DNA of 64,000 bases, taken from assembly GCF_900156265.1 (NCBI RefSeq), contig NZ_FTNE01000002.1, positions 164,813-228,812 of the forward strand, given 5' to 3'. The DNA comes from Acidiphilium rubrum (lineage in GTDB: Bacteria > Pseudomonadota > Alphaproteobacteria > Acetobacterales > Acetobacteraceae). The notes below the pieces were generated by a model. The model had not been told where the DNA came from. It saw only the letters and a list, made by a program, of their open reading frames with translations, and searched no databases. Below are positions 52,706 through 61,511 of the stretch, in pieces. Each line of letters starts with the position of its first letter. The stretch's first letter is position 1. A program made the position numbers and the translations under genes.

Positions 52706-53464
52706 CTACCCCAAAAACCCCTCCAACGCCGCCACCACCGCCTGTGGCTTCTCGGCATGCAGCCAATGCCCGGTCTCCTCGATCGTCTCGATCACCGCCG
52801 CCGGAAAATATCGCCGAATCGCGCCATACGCCGACTCCGGCACATAAGACGACAGCGCCCCCCGCAAGAACAGCGCACCCCCCTGATACGACCCCGACAA
52901 CCCCTCAGGCCACGAAACCAGATCGCCCATGGCCCCGGCAATCTCATCCAGCCCCAACCGCCAGCGCGGCGCGGCACCCAACACCAGATTATGCAGCAGA
53001 AACCCCCGCAACGCCGGATCAGGGATCGCCCCCGCCAACGCCGCATCGGCCTGCTGCCGGGTCAAATCCGGCGATAACGCCAAGCCCCGCATCGAAGCGA
53101 CAAACAAATCATGCTCATGCCCATACGCGACCGGCGCAATATCCAGCACCGCCAACCGCTCGACCAGCGCCGGATCCACCAAGGCCAGCATCATCGCGAT
53201 CTTGCCGCCCATCGAATGCCCGACCACCCGCGCCCGCCCCACCCCCAGCGCCGCCATCGTCTCCGCCACATCCGCCGCCATCGTCGCATACCGCATGTCC
53301 GCGGCATGACCGCTCGCACCATGATTGCGCGCATCGAGCGCAATCACCCGAAACCGCCCCGCCAAACCGCGCGCGATCACACCCAGATTGCGGCCCGAGC
53401 CGAACAGCCCGTGCAACAACACCACATCCGGGCCGGTGCCGGTGATGGTTGCCTGGAGGCGCAT
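52706..53464 (-). CDS. alpha/beta hydrolase (YbfF-like esterase)
   Basis: The 252-residue alpha/beta hydrolase has LLHGLFGSGRNLGVIARGLA (oxyanion region), LDARNHGASGH, the nucleophile S84 in VVGHSMGGKIAM, and the final His in IEETGHWLHAEKPQAV. It resembles YbfF-type short acyl esterases; the substrate is not known. ATG 53464 is preferred because codons further upstream (to 53527) are translated from the twin-hairpin repeat. Confidence 0.93.
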   Translation of the reverse strand: MRLQATITGTGPDVVLLHGLFGSGRNLGVIARGLAGRFRVIALDARNHGASGHAADMRYATMAADVAETMAALGVGRARVVGHSMGGKIAMMLALVDPALVERLAVLDIAPVAYGHEHDLFVASMRGLALSPDLTRQQADAALAGAIPDPALRGFLLHNLVLGAAPRWRLGLDEIAGAMGDLVSWPEGLSGSYQGGALFLRGALSSYVPESAYGAIRRYFPAAVIETIEETGHWLHAEKPQAVVAALEGFLG

Positions 53465-53490
53465 CAGGCGTGCGTCCAGCGGCAAGAAAG

Positions 53491-53620
53491 GCAAGCGAAA
53501 GACTTCTTTTTTGGAAAAAAGAAGCAAAAAACTTTTTGCCTCGGGGGCATGGGCGGTTTCACCGGCATGGGCCCAGACAAATAAAGTTTTTTTGCTTCTT
53601 TTTTTTCAAAAAAAGAAGTC
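53491..53620. repeat. twin A/T-hairpin repeat, copy 3 (inverted)
   Basis: Hairpins near 53502-53524 and 53594-53619 flank a middle that is the reverse complement of the middle of copies at 24935 and 63846 (GGGCCCATGCCGGTGAAACC when read on the reverse strand). It lies between divergent genes: the hydrolase and the methyltransferase. Confidence 0.85.
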
Positions 53621-53702
53621 TACCCCGATCCTTTCTCATCCTTACCCTCGCCTTAAAGTTGAATTCGCTTGAAACTAATCCCCACCAAGCTAGAGTCACC
53701 CC

Positions 53703-54281
53703 ATGAACCCCGCAATGCAAGCCGACGACACCCGCCTCACACGCCTGATCACCCGCCAGGCTCAGAAGCGTCACCTCGCCGCCCTCTGGGCCGCAGCCGC
53801 CGGCATCGCCCCGGGCATGATCGTGCTCGACATCGGTGCCGGCTCCGGCGCGCTCTCGTTCGAATACGCTGCCCTGGTCGCCCCCGGCGGCCGGATCATC
53901 GCGATCGACCCCGATGCCGAATGCATCGCCCACATCAACGAACAAGCCACCAACCGCGCGCTGCCACTGCACGCCATCACCGGCACCGCCGAAGCCCTGC
54001 CGCCCCTACCCGCACCCCCCGATCGCGTCATGCTGACCGACGCGCTGCACCACATGAACGACCCGACCACCGCCCTGCGCCGCCTGCACGCCATCATGCC
54101 GCCTCACGCCATCCTGTTCATCGCGGAATACGACCCCGCCGGTGCCGGTGCCATGGGTGCGAAACTCAGCCGCCGCACCGCCCCCGCCACCGTCGCCGCG
54201 TTGCTCGCCGCCGCCGGCTTCACCATCCAGGCCCAGGCCGCGGCACCCGACGAGCATTACACCATCACTGCCATCCCATGA
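53703..54281 (+). CDS. class I SAM-dependent methyltransferase
   Basis: The 192-residue protein has the SAM motif MIVLDIGAGSGALSFEYA at 39-56, the acidic IIAIDPDAECIAH after strand 2, and MLTDALHHMNDPTTALRRLH as motif IV region. It belongs to the Methyltransf_11/25 group; the substrate is unknown. Its stop TGA overlaps the first ATG of the 14-bp relay leading to the O-antigen ligase-like gene. Confidence 0.9.
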   Translation: MNPAMQADDTRLTRLITRQAQKRHLAALWAAAAGIAPGMIVLDIGAGSGALSFEYAALVAPGGRIIAIDPDAECIAHINEQATNRALPLHAITGTAEALPPLPAPPDRVMLTDALHHMNDPTTALRRLHAIMPPHAILFIAEYDPAGAGAMGAKLSRRTAPATVAALLAAAGFTIQAQAAAPDEHYTITAIP

Positions 54282-54309
54282 TCGCCCCACCATGATCGCC
54301 CCACCATGA
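54278..54309 (+). repeat. 14-bp tandem repeat forming a chain of coupled mini-ORFs
   Basis: ATGATCGCCCCACC occurs twice (54278-54291, 54292-54305) and a third ATGATC begins the next gene at 54306. Each unit encodes Met-Ile-Ala-Pro-Pro-stop, and each stop TGA overlaps the next ATG. Ribosomes ending the methyltransferase could restart three times to reach the O-antigen ligase-like frame. Confidence 0.8.
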
Positions 54310-55631
54310 TCACAATCGCCCGGCGCGACCCGATCGCCACGGCCGCCATCACCGCCCTGCTCGGCGTCGGCGCCATCGCCTGGCTGATGCCGCCGCTGAT
54401 CATCCCGCTCCTGTTCGCCCTCGCCCTCGCCGTCGCCGCCACCATCGCCTACGCCCGCCCGGTCGCCGCCATGGCGCTCTGGCTCATCCTGGTCGAAACC
54501 ACGCCGGAAATGTGGCTGTCGGACCTGATCGGCGCGCACGAACTCATCATCGCCCTGCTCAAATCCGCCGGCCTGCTGATCATCGCCCTCGCCGCCCTGC
54601 GCACCGCCCCGCGCGCCGACCGTTTCAACCCCTCCTACGCCTTCATCGTCATGTTCATCGATGGCGCGATCCACGGCCTCTGGCCCGGCCTGACCCCGAT
54701 GGCCTCGCTCCGCTCGCTGATCGGCTCGGCCGCCCCCTTCGCCGCCGGCTACCTCCGCCTCAGTCCGGCGATGCGCGCCACCATCATCCGCTGCACCATC
54801 ATCGGCCCCGCCATCACGGTCGGCTTCGGCATCGCCCTCGCCGCCCCCGGCATCCGCCCACTCTACGGTACCCAACTCGGCGCCATCCGCCTCGCCGCCT
54901 CCAGCGCCCCGGCCTTTCTCGGCGGCTTCGCCATGATCGCCATCTTCGCCGGCCTGCTCGAATATCTGCGCACCGGCCGGCCGCGCAACCTGGCCTGGAT
55001 CGGCCTGAACTATATCATCCTGATCGCCACCGGCGCGCGCTCGCCGCTCGCCATGGCCGGCTTCATCACCCTCGCCACTCTGCTGATCACACCCTCACCC
55101 TTCCTCACCCCCGCCCGCCGCTTCGCAATCCTCGCCCTCGGCAGCGCCAGCCTCGGCATCGTGCTGATGGCCGCCTCCGCCCTGAGGGTCATCCGCGTGG
55201 TCGATCTGATCAACCTCGGCGACGCCGGCAGCCTGTCCAACCGCCAGCTCATTTGGCCCTTCTTCGAAGCCGCCGCCCGCCAATCCCCCTGGCTCGGCTG
55301 GGGCGTCGGCGCCGGCAAGGTCGTCGTCTCGATGAAATCCCACATCGGCCGCCTGCTCGGCACCAACGCCGCCCATAACGAATATCTGCGCATCACCGTC
55401 GAAGGCGGCGTGATCGGCGCGCTCCTCTTGTTCGCCATGCTCACCCTGTGGCTATGGCGGGGCAGCGCTGCGCTGCCCACCGCCCAGCGCCGCATCATCC
55501 GGCTTGTCTTCCTCGCGTTTGCCGTGCAATCCTTCACCGACAATACTTTGATCGCAACGACTAGCCTCGTGTTCTTCACCTGGGCGCGCGCGGTCTTCGT
55601 GAACCCCGATGAAAGCCCACCACCCGCATGA
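54306..55631 (+). CDS. O-antigen ligase family membrane protein
   Basis: The 441-residue protein has 11-12 membrane helices and a Wzy_C-type domain with the periplasmic loop SNRQLIWPFFEAAARQSPWL, then GWGVGAGK and NAAHNEYLRITVEGGVIGAL. Relatives join O-antigen or other glycans to lipid A, sugars or proteins. Third ATG of the 14-bp relay is the start. Its stop overlaps the beta-propeller gene start (ATGA). No other surface-polysaccharide operon is near. Confidence 0.9.
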   Translation: MITIARRDPIATAAITALLGVGAIAWLMPPLIIPLLFALALAVAATIAYARPVAAMALWLILVETTPEMWLSDLIGAHELIIALLKSAGLLIIALAALRTAPRADRFNPSYAFIVMFIDGAIHGLWPGLTPMASLRSLIGSAAPFAAGYLRLSPAMRATIIRCTIIGPAITVGFGIALAAPGIRPLYGTQLGAIRLAASSAPAFLGGFAMIAIFAGLLEYLRTGRPRNLAWIGLNYIILIATGARSPLAMAGFITLATLLITPSPFLTPARRFAILALGSASLGIVLMAASALRVIRVVDLINLGDAGSLSNRQLIWPFFEAAARQSPWLGWGVGAGKVVVSMKSHIGRLLGTNAAHNEYLRITVEGGVIGALLLFAMLTLWLWRGSAALPTAQRRIIRLVFLAFAVQSFTDNTLIATTSLVFFTWARAVFVNPDESPPPA

Positions 55632-56698
55632 CCGGTTCAGCCTCGCTCCCCCGCCGCACCCTGCTCGCCGCACCGTCCCTGCTCGCCCTGCCCGCGCTCG
55701 CGCGCGCCGCCGCCAAACCGTCCATCGCGCCCGCGGCACAGCCGCCTATCGCGCCCGCGGCACAGCCGCCCATCGCGCCCGCGGCACAGCCGCCCATCGC
55801 GATCGTCCTGAATTCCGGCGGTGCGACCGTCTCGATCATCGACATGGCCACCCGCAAAATCCTGCGCGACGAACCCACTTTCCGCGAACCGAGCCACTGG
55901 GCCCTCACGCCGGACGCCAAAAAACTTCTGATCGCCGATTCCGCCGGCAACGCCATCTTCTTCCTCGACCCCGCAACCGGCACCGAACTCGGCCATAAAC
56001 TCATCCCCGACCCTTACCAGCTCTGGTTCAGCCCGGATGGCACCTACCTCACCATCACCTGCCTCCGCCTCAACCACGTCGATGTCTACCACGCCGCCAG
56101 CCTCACCCTGGCGCACCGCTTCAAACTCGGCTCGATGCCCTCGCACCTCAGCTACACGCCCGATTCCAAAACCGTCTTCGTCTCGATGCAGGACAGCGGC
56201 ACCCTGGTCGCGATCGACCTCGCGAGCATGACCCCGCGCTGGACCACCAAAGTCGGCAAAACCCCCGCCGGCGTCATGTGGCACGACGGCGTCGTCCTCA
56301 CCGCCATCATGGGCAGCGACCATGTCGCCGTGCTCGACCCCGCAACCGGCCGCATCACCCGCACCATCCTGACCGACAAGGGTGCCCACAACATCTTCCT
56401 CACCCCCGATCGCACCCAGCTCTACGTCACCAACCGCGTCGCCGGCTCCCTCACCGTGCTCGATGCCAAAACCCTCGGCTTCGTCAAACGCATCGCCATG
56501 CCCGGCGGCCCGGATGATCTCTGCTTCGCGCCCGACGGCAAACTCTGGATTGCGCTGCGCTTCGCCTCGCGCGTCGCCATCCACGACCCCGTCACCGGCG
56601 CCACCGACCATATCACCGTCGGCCGCTCGCCCCATGGCATCTTCATCTCCACCCTGCTGACCGACCGGCCAGCCCTCGCCGCCATGCGCCTCGCCTGA
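55628..56698 (+). CDS. exported YVTN-type beta-propeller protein
   Basis: The 356-residue protein has a twin-arginine-like signal (LPRRTLLAAPSLLALPALAR), then a tandem IAPAAQPP repeat (three units, 24-bp DNA repeats), and a seven-bladed propeller of YVTN/NHL type (for example LTPDAKKLLIADSAGNAIFF, FSPDGTYLTITCLRLNHVDV, LTPDRTQLYVTNRVAGSLTV). Such periplasmic propellers bind partners or cofactors; no enzymatic residues are evident. It overlaps both neighbours by 1-4 bp, so it is co-translated. Confidence 0.88.
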   Translation: MTGSASLPRRTLLAAPSLLALPALARAAAKPSIAPAAQPPIAPAAQPPIAPAAQPPIAIVLNSGGATVSIIDMATRKILRDEPTFREPSHWALTPDAKKLLIADSAGNAIFFLDPATGTELGHKLIPDPYQLWFSPDGTYLTITCLRLNHVDVYHAASLTLAHRFKLGSMPSHLSYTPDSKTVFVSMQDSGTLVAIDLASMTPRWTTKVGKTPAGVMWHDGVVLTAIMGSDHVAVLDPATGRITRTILTDKGAHNIFLTPDRTQLYVTNRVAGSLTVLDAKTLGFVKRIAMPGGPDDLCFAPDGKLWIALRFASRVAIHDPVTGATDHITVGRSPHGIFISTLLTDRPALAAMRLA

Positions 56699-57657
56699 TG
56701 CTGATCATGGCACATGTGCTCTCGCACATACCGGCCCACCCGTTCAACGACATCGCCGGCTGGATCGAGCAGATCGCCGTCCTGCCCATCCTTTACCGCG
56801 CCGGTCTCATGCAATGGAGCGAGCTGTCCTTCGGCTGGACCCTCGTTGCGGTCTACGGCATCACGCAGATGATCCTCGCCTACGCCGTCTGCGTCCCGCT
56901 CGAACGCCTCCGCCCGCTCGAACGCTGGACCACAAGCAAACCCATCCTGGTCGACGTGTTCTACACCTTCCTCGCGCGCGTCGGCGTGCTGCCGATCATG
57001 ACCTTCGTGCTGTTCTACGCCGCCCAGGTTCAACTCGATGGCTTCCTCGCCGACCGCGGCTACGTCCCGCCGATGCTCGAAACCATCATCCCCGCCCTGT
57101 TCGGCCACCCGATCATCACCTTTGCCATCTACGCCCTCATCCTCGACTTCACCGATTACTGGCGCCACCGCCTGTCGCACCGGTTTTCGATCTGGTACGC
57201 GCTCCACGCCGTCCATCACGCCCAGCGCCAGATGACCTTCTGGTCCGACGACCGGAACCACATCATCGATGAAATCCTGAGCTTCCTCTGGTTCATGCTG
57301 ATCGGCCTGCTCATCGGCATCCCACCCCTGCAATTTCCCATCCTGATCCTGATGCTGCGCTTCGTCGAAAGCCTCAGCCACGCCAACACCACACTCTCGT
57401 TCGGTAAAATCGGCGACCGCCTGCTCGTCTCGCCACGCTTCCACCGCACCCACCACGGCATCCTCGCCGCCGGCCAGAAATCCTGCAACTACGGCGCCGT
57501 CTTCCCGCTCTGGGATATCATCTTCCAAACCGCCGACTTCACCCGAACCCCAACCCCGACCGGCGACCCCACCGCCCCCGAAGCCATGGCCACCGGTACC
57601 TATCTGGCCCAGCAATGGTCCGGCATCGCCCACACCGTCCGGGCGTTGCGCGGCTAA
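56698..57657 (+). CDS. fatty acid hydroxylase/sterol desaturase family protein
   Basis: The 319-residue membrane protein has 4-6 helices and the di-iron histidine boxes HRLSHR, HAVHHAQRQ and HRTHHG, with FVESLSHANTTLSFG between the last two. Family members hydroxylate or desaturate lipids with O2. ATG 56698 overlaps the propeller gene stop (TGATG). It ends the overlapping four-gene unit. The lipid substrate is unknown. Confidence 0.93.
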   Translation: MLIMAHVLSHIPAHPFNDIAGWIEQIAVLPILYRAGLMQWSELSFGWTLVAVYGITQMILAYAVCVPLERLRPLERWTTSKPILVDVFYTFLARVGVLPIMTFVLFYAAQVQLDGFLADRGYVPPMLETIIPALFGHPIITFAIYALILDFTDYWRHRLSHRFSIWYALHAVHHAQRQMTFWSDDRNHIIDEILSFLWFMLIGLLIGIPPLQFPILILMLRFVESLSHANTTLSFGKIGDRLLVSPRFHRTHHGILAAGQKSCNYGAVFPLWDIIFQTADFTRTPTPTGDPTAPEAMATGTYLAQQWSGIAHTVRALRG

Positions 57658-57694
57658 GCCGCCAGGCGCCAACCGCAAATCCGCCTGGTAAACC

Positions 57695-58063
57695 TCATCC
57701 CAGCGCCACGATCGCTGACACAAGCGCGATCGCCGTGATCGCCACGCTTGCGTGCGCGCCGATCACCACGCCCGACAAACGCTTGCCCCGCCACGCCGCC
57801 ATGATCACCAGCAGCCCCAGCAAAATCGCAAGCCCGAGCAACACCTCCGCCCCGACGCCAAACCCCGCCACCCCGGCGGACGCCGGCGGCGGATGCCGTT
57901 CGAGCCCGATCACCAGCTCCAGCAGCCCGGCCGCGCCCACCACGCCATGCACCAGCCCCAACATCCACCCCGCGGCCGGCGGCGGTGTGCCGCGCAGATA
58001 GCCAATCGACAGATAACCGCCGAGTGTGGCGGCCAGGAGCAGGAAAACCAGGGCAATCGTCAT
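57695..58063 (-). CDS. small membrane protein of unknown function
   Basis: The 122-residue protein has four predicted helices (about 2-20, 35-55, 72-94, 100-120; for example IALVFLLLAATLGGYLSIGY). No family is recognised. ATG 58063 gives a membrane N-terminus; an upstream start at 58105 is possible. It is convergent with the hydroxylase gene. Confidence 0.7.
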   Translation of the reverse strand: MTIALVFLLLAATLGGYLSIGYLRGTPPPAAGWMLGLVHGVVGAAGLLELVIGLERHPPPASAGVAGFGVGAEVLLGLAILLGLLVIMAAWRGKRLSGVVIGAHASVAITAIALVSAIVALG

Positions 58064-58120
58064 GCGCAAGCTCGTATCATTGCTGCTGCTCCCTGATAAA
58101 GACACGAAAAGGTTAAGAAA

Positions 58121-58155
58121 GGCCTTCTTTTTTCAAAAACAGGACCAAAAAATTC
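58121..58155. repeat. decayed A/T-hairpin repeat
   Basis: GGCCTTCTTTTTTCAAAAAC followed by ACCAAAAAATTCCCCTG resembles one half of the twin-hairpin repeat but lacks its partner and has mismatches in the stem. Confidence 0.5.
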
Positions 58156-58243
58156 CCCTGCGTCCAATCAGCCGACAAGGCCGATACCGCCCGGTCGCAG
58201 TTTGCAACACTTCGCTACGCGCCACCCTGGTAATACCCAGTTC

Positions 58244-59575
58244 ATGGACAGCGACATCACCCACGCCATGATCCGCTTCGGCTTCGGTGCCGGCGGCACC
58301 GCACCGGCCGCCACCAATGCGCGCGACTGGCTGCACGCCCAGCTCAAGGGACCAGACCCGGCCCTCGCCGATCCCTCCTTCGCCAACCTGCCCAGCGGGG
58401 CGGATGCGCTGCAGGCCCGCCGCACGGACGCGATGCAACGCAAACGCATCCTCGCCGCCGGCCAGCCCCTCAAGGGCAATTTCAAACCGCTCAGCCGCGC
58501 GATGTTCCTCGGCGACGCCAAAGCCCAGCTCGACTGGACGATCGACACCCCTTCCCCGTTCCGCGAGCGCCTGGTCTGGTTCTGGGCCAATCACTTCACC
58601 ACCTCGATCCGCCAGGGCGGCATCGAAGCCCTGGTCGGCCCCTTCATCCGTGAAGCGATCCGCCCGCACGTGACCGGCAACTTCACCAATATGGTGCTCG
58701 CCGCCGAACGCCACCCCGCCATGCTGCTCTACCTCGCCAACGCTTTCTCGGTCGGCCCGAACAGCCCCGCCGGCCTGCGCTTTCATCGTGGCTTGAACGA
58801 AAACCTCGGCCGCGAATGCATGGAACTCCACACCGTCAGCCTGCGCGCCGGCTACACCCAGACCGACGTGACCAACATGGCCAAGCTGCTCACCGGCTGG
58901 TCGGTCAATCCGCAAAACCAACCCACCGGCTTCATGTTTCGCCCCTTCGCACACGAACCCGGCCCGCAAACCGTGCTCGGTCGTCAATTCCCGCCCGGCG
59001 AGGCCGGCGGCATCGCCGCCCTGCGCTTCCTGGCCACCCACCCCACCACCTACCAATCCCTCGCCAGCAAACTCGCCTGGCATTTCTGCGGCGATCATCC
59101 ACCCCAAGCCGCGGTTGACCATCTCGCCACCGTGCTCACCGATACCAAAGGCAACCTCGGTGCCGCTGCCGCCGCATTGATCGACCTGCCCGCCGCCTGG
59201 CAACCGCTGACCAAAATCAAAACCCCGTTCGACTACACCATCTCGCTCGCCCGCGCCGCCGGCATCACCAACGCCCCGGTCGGCTTTCATCTCGGCACGC
59301 TCCGCAAACTCGGCCAGCCGCTCTGGGCCGCCCCGCTGCCGAACGGCTGGTCCGATCACGGTGCGGACTGGACCGGGTCGGACGCGGTGCTCGCAAGGGT
59401 CGATTTCGGCTTCACCGCCGCCGCCCGCGCGCAAAGCACCACGCCGATGGATGTCGCCCGCTCATCGCTCGGCCCCCTGCTGCACCCGGCCACCGCAACC
59501 GCCATCGCCACCGCCGGTTCGCCGCGCGAAGCCCTGGCCATGCTGTTCGCCGCCCCCGAATTCCAAAGGAGATAG
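58244..59575 (+). CDS. DUF1800 family protein
   Basis: The 443-residue protein has the DUF1800 layout: MIRFGFGAGGTAPAA at the start, FRERLVWFWANHFTTSI, NFTNMVLAAERHPAMLLYL, ENLGRECMELHTVSLRAGYT and LASKLAWHFCGDHPPQ. The function is not established; it is nearly always followed by a DUF1501 gene, as here 6 bp later. No signal peptide is clear. ATG 58244 is preferred; 58202 would add 14 residues. Confidence 0.92.
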   Translation: MDSDITHAMIRFGFGAGGTAPAATNARDWLHAQLKGPDPALADPSFANLPSGADALQARRTDAMQRKRILAAGQPLKGNFKPLSRAMFLGDAKAQLDWTIDTPSPFRERLVWFWANHFTTSIRQGGIEALVGPFIREAIRPHVTGNFTNMVLAAERHPAMLLYLANAFSVGPNSPAGLRFHRGLNENLGRECMELHTVSLRAGYTQTDVTNMAKLLTGWSVNPQNQPTGFMFRPFAHEPGPQTVLGRQFPPGEAGGIAALRFLATHPTTYQSLASKLAWHFCGDHPPQAAVDHLATVLTDTKGNLGAAAAALIDLPAAWQPLTKIKTPFDYTISLARAAGITNAPVGFHLGTLRKLGQPLWAAPLPNGWSDHGADWTGSDAVLARVDFGFTAAARAQSTTPMDVARSSLGPLLHPATATAIATAGSPREALAMLFAAPEFQRR

Positions 59576-59581
59576 GCCGCG

Positions 59582-60805
59582 ATGAAGATCGCCCAGGATT
59601 CCATGAACATCGCCCTCACCCGCCGCGCCAGCCTGCTCGGCCTCGCCACCATCGCCGTCGCCGGCCGCGCCAAACTCGCCCTCGCCAGCGCGCCTACCGA
59701 GCAACGCCTCGTCGTCGTCCTCCTGCGCGGCGCGCTCGATGGCATGGCCGCCGTCGTGCCCTACGGCGATCCCAATTTGCAATCCCTGCGTGCCGCCCTG
59801 GTGCCGCCGCAATCCACCCTGCTCGACCTCGGCGGCTTCTTCGCCTTCCACCCCGCGCTGAAAAACCTGCACGCACTCTATCAGCAAAACGAGGTCCTGC
59901 CGGTCCACGCCATCGCCGGCCCCTATCGCACCCGCAGCCATTTCGAAGCGCAGGACTTCCTGCAAACCGGTATCGATCAGGTCGGCATCACCTCCGGCTG
60001 GCTCAACCGCCTGATCGCGGAACTCCCGTCCGGCGGCGTCACCGGCCAGGGCCTCGCGGTCGGCATGGGCATGCCGCTGCTGCTGCGCGGCCCCACCCCC
60101 GTCGCCTCCTACGCCCCGGCCGGGTTCGCCAAACCTTCACCCGCACTCTACGCCAACATCGCCGCCCTCAACCGGCCTGACCCCATGTTCGGCCCCGCCA
60201 TCGCCGAAGGCCTGCGCGCCGCCCGCTTCGATCACGCCACCCTCGATGACCCCTCGATGGACGACGCCGCCGACCACACCATGGCAGCACCACCCCAGGC
60301 CTACGGTTTCCCCGCCCTCGCCCGCGCCGCCGGCACCCTGCTCGCAGCCCCCGGCGGCCCGCGCATCGCCGCCTTCCAACTCGAAGGCTGGGACACCCAC
60401 GGCAACCAGATGAACCTGCTCCACCCCCCCCTCGCCGATCTCGATGCCGGTATCGCAACCCTGCGCACCGCCATGGGCCCGGCCTGGGCCAACACCACAA
60501 TCCTGGTCATCACCGAATTCGGCCGCACCGCCCGCATCAACGGCACCCACGGCACCGATCACGGCACCGCAACCGTCGCGTTCCTCGCCGGCGGCTGCGT
60601 CGCCGGCGGCAAAATCCGCACCACCTGGCCCGGCCTCAACCCCACCCAGCTCTTCCAAAACCGCGACCTCGCCCCCACCGCCGATATCCGCAGCCTCGCC
60701 AAAGGCGTGATCCAGGCCCAGTTCCACCTCACCCCCACCGCCCTCGCCCGCGTCTTCCCCAACAGCAGCGATGCGGCACCGATGGCCGGATTGCTGCGGG
60801 TCTGA
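59582..60805 (+). CDS. DUF1501 family exported protein
   Basis: The 407-residue protein has a twin-arginine-like signal (TRRASLLGLATIAVAG at 13-28) and the alkaline-phosphatase/sulfatase-like DUF1501 domain: RLVVVLLRGALDGMAAVVPY, FEAQDFLQTG, FQLEGWDTHGNQ and LVITEFGRTARINGTHGTDHG, with Asp/His residues likely binding metal. The substrate is unknown. Forms a unit with the DUF1800 gene. Confidence 0.93.
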   Translation: MKIAQDSMNIALTRRASLLGLATIAVAGRAKLALASAPTEQRLVVVLLRGALDGMAAVVPYGDPNLQSLRAALVPPQSTLLDLGGFFAFHPALKNLHALYQQNEVLPVHAIAGPYRTRSHFEAQDFLQTGIDQVGITSGWLNRLIAELPSGGVTGQGLAVGMGMPLLLRGPTPVASYAPAGFAKPSPALYANIAALNRPDPMFGPAIAEGLRAARFDHATLDDPSMDDAADHTMAAPPQAYGFPALARAAGTLLAAPGGPRIAAFQLEGWDTHGNQMNLLHPPLADLDAGIATLRTAMGPAWANTTILVITEFGRTARINGTHGTDHGTATVAFLAGGCVAGGKIRTTWPGLNPTQLFQNRDLAPTADIRSLAKGVIQAQFHLTPTALARVFPNSSDAAPMAGLLRV

Positions 60806-60818
60806 ACCGTAGGAGCGG

Positions 60819-61511
60819 CTACATCGCGTCCTTAATACCGGTTTTAACCAGCACCCAGTTCATCGGATACGCCGTGGCAAACCCGATGATCATGCCGATC
60901 TGCATCATGAACCAGAATACCGGCGTGTCTGGTTTCGGCGGCGTCGTGAAAAACCCGAACTGCATCAGCGCCATCCAACCGAACAACCCGATCTCGAATG
61001 CGGTCAGCGAGAGCGCGTCGGCCTTGAATGCCGCGATCACGCCGGCCACCGGTTTCAGCCCGCGCATCGGTACGATCGAGGCGTATTGAAACCCGACGCC
61101 AAGGAGGAACGCAAACGCGTAATCGAGCACCAGTTGCGCCCCGAACGTCGAGCCGGCGATGGTGATGCCCGCGAAAAACACCAGAAATTCCGCGAAAATA
61201 TCACCCAGCGTGCAGCCGGCGCCGCAATGGGTGGAGCCCACGAAGGTCTGCATCCAGAACGGCTTTGCCTCCTTGTGTTCATGATGATGCGCGTGGTCGT
61301 GGCCTGACATGGCAGGGCTGGCCTGCCGCCCCATCGTCCAATACGCCCATAGCGCCAACGGCCCGAAATACAGCGCCGTGATCGGCCACACCGGGTTCAT
61401 CACCGCCATCGATTGTGGATGCCGGCGCAGATCGAGCGCGATGACGACGGCCGTAACGGCGGCGACCACCAGCGACACTATGGAAAGCCAGGTCAACCAC
61501 GACGCGATCAT
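60819..61511 (-). CDS. DUF4396 membrane protein with His-rich loop
   Basis: The 230-residue protein has about six helices. A cytoplasmic or periplasmic loop after helix 2 holds [11 protein letters not shown] at 71-81 and then C96-x3-C100 in [17 protein letters not shown], followed by more helices. DUF4396 proteins have no known role. ATG 61511 overlaps the copA stop (ATGA), so it is translationally coupled to the copper exporter; the His and Cys clusters suggest copper binding (inference). Confidence 0.88.
   Translation of the reverse strand: MIASWLTWLSIVSLVVAAVTAVVIALDLRRHPQSMAVMNPVWPITALYFGPLALWAYWTMGRQASPAMSGHDHAHHHEHKEAKPFWMQTFVGSTHCGAGCTLGDIFAEFLVFFAGITIAGSTFGAQLVLDYAFAFLLGVGFQYASIVPMRGLKPVAGVIAAFKADALSLTAFEIGLFGWMALMQFGFFTTPPKPDTPVFWFMMQIGMIIGFATAYPMNWVLVKTGIKDAM

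Noticed and set aside
53465-53527. N-terminal extension of the hydrolase (MLLFSKKEVF...)
   Set aside because: Extra residues come from the repeat; homology starts at MRLQATITG.
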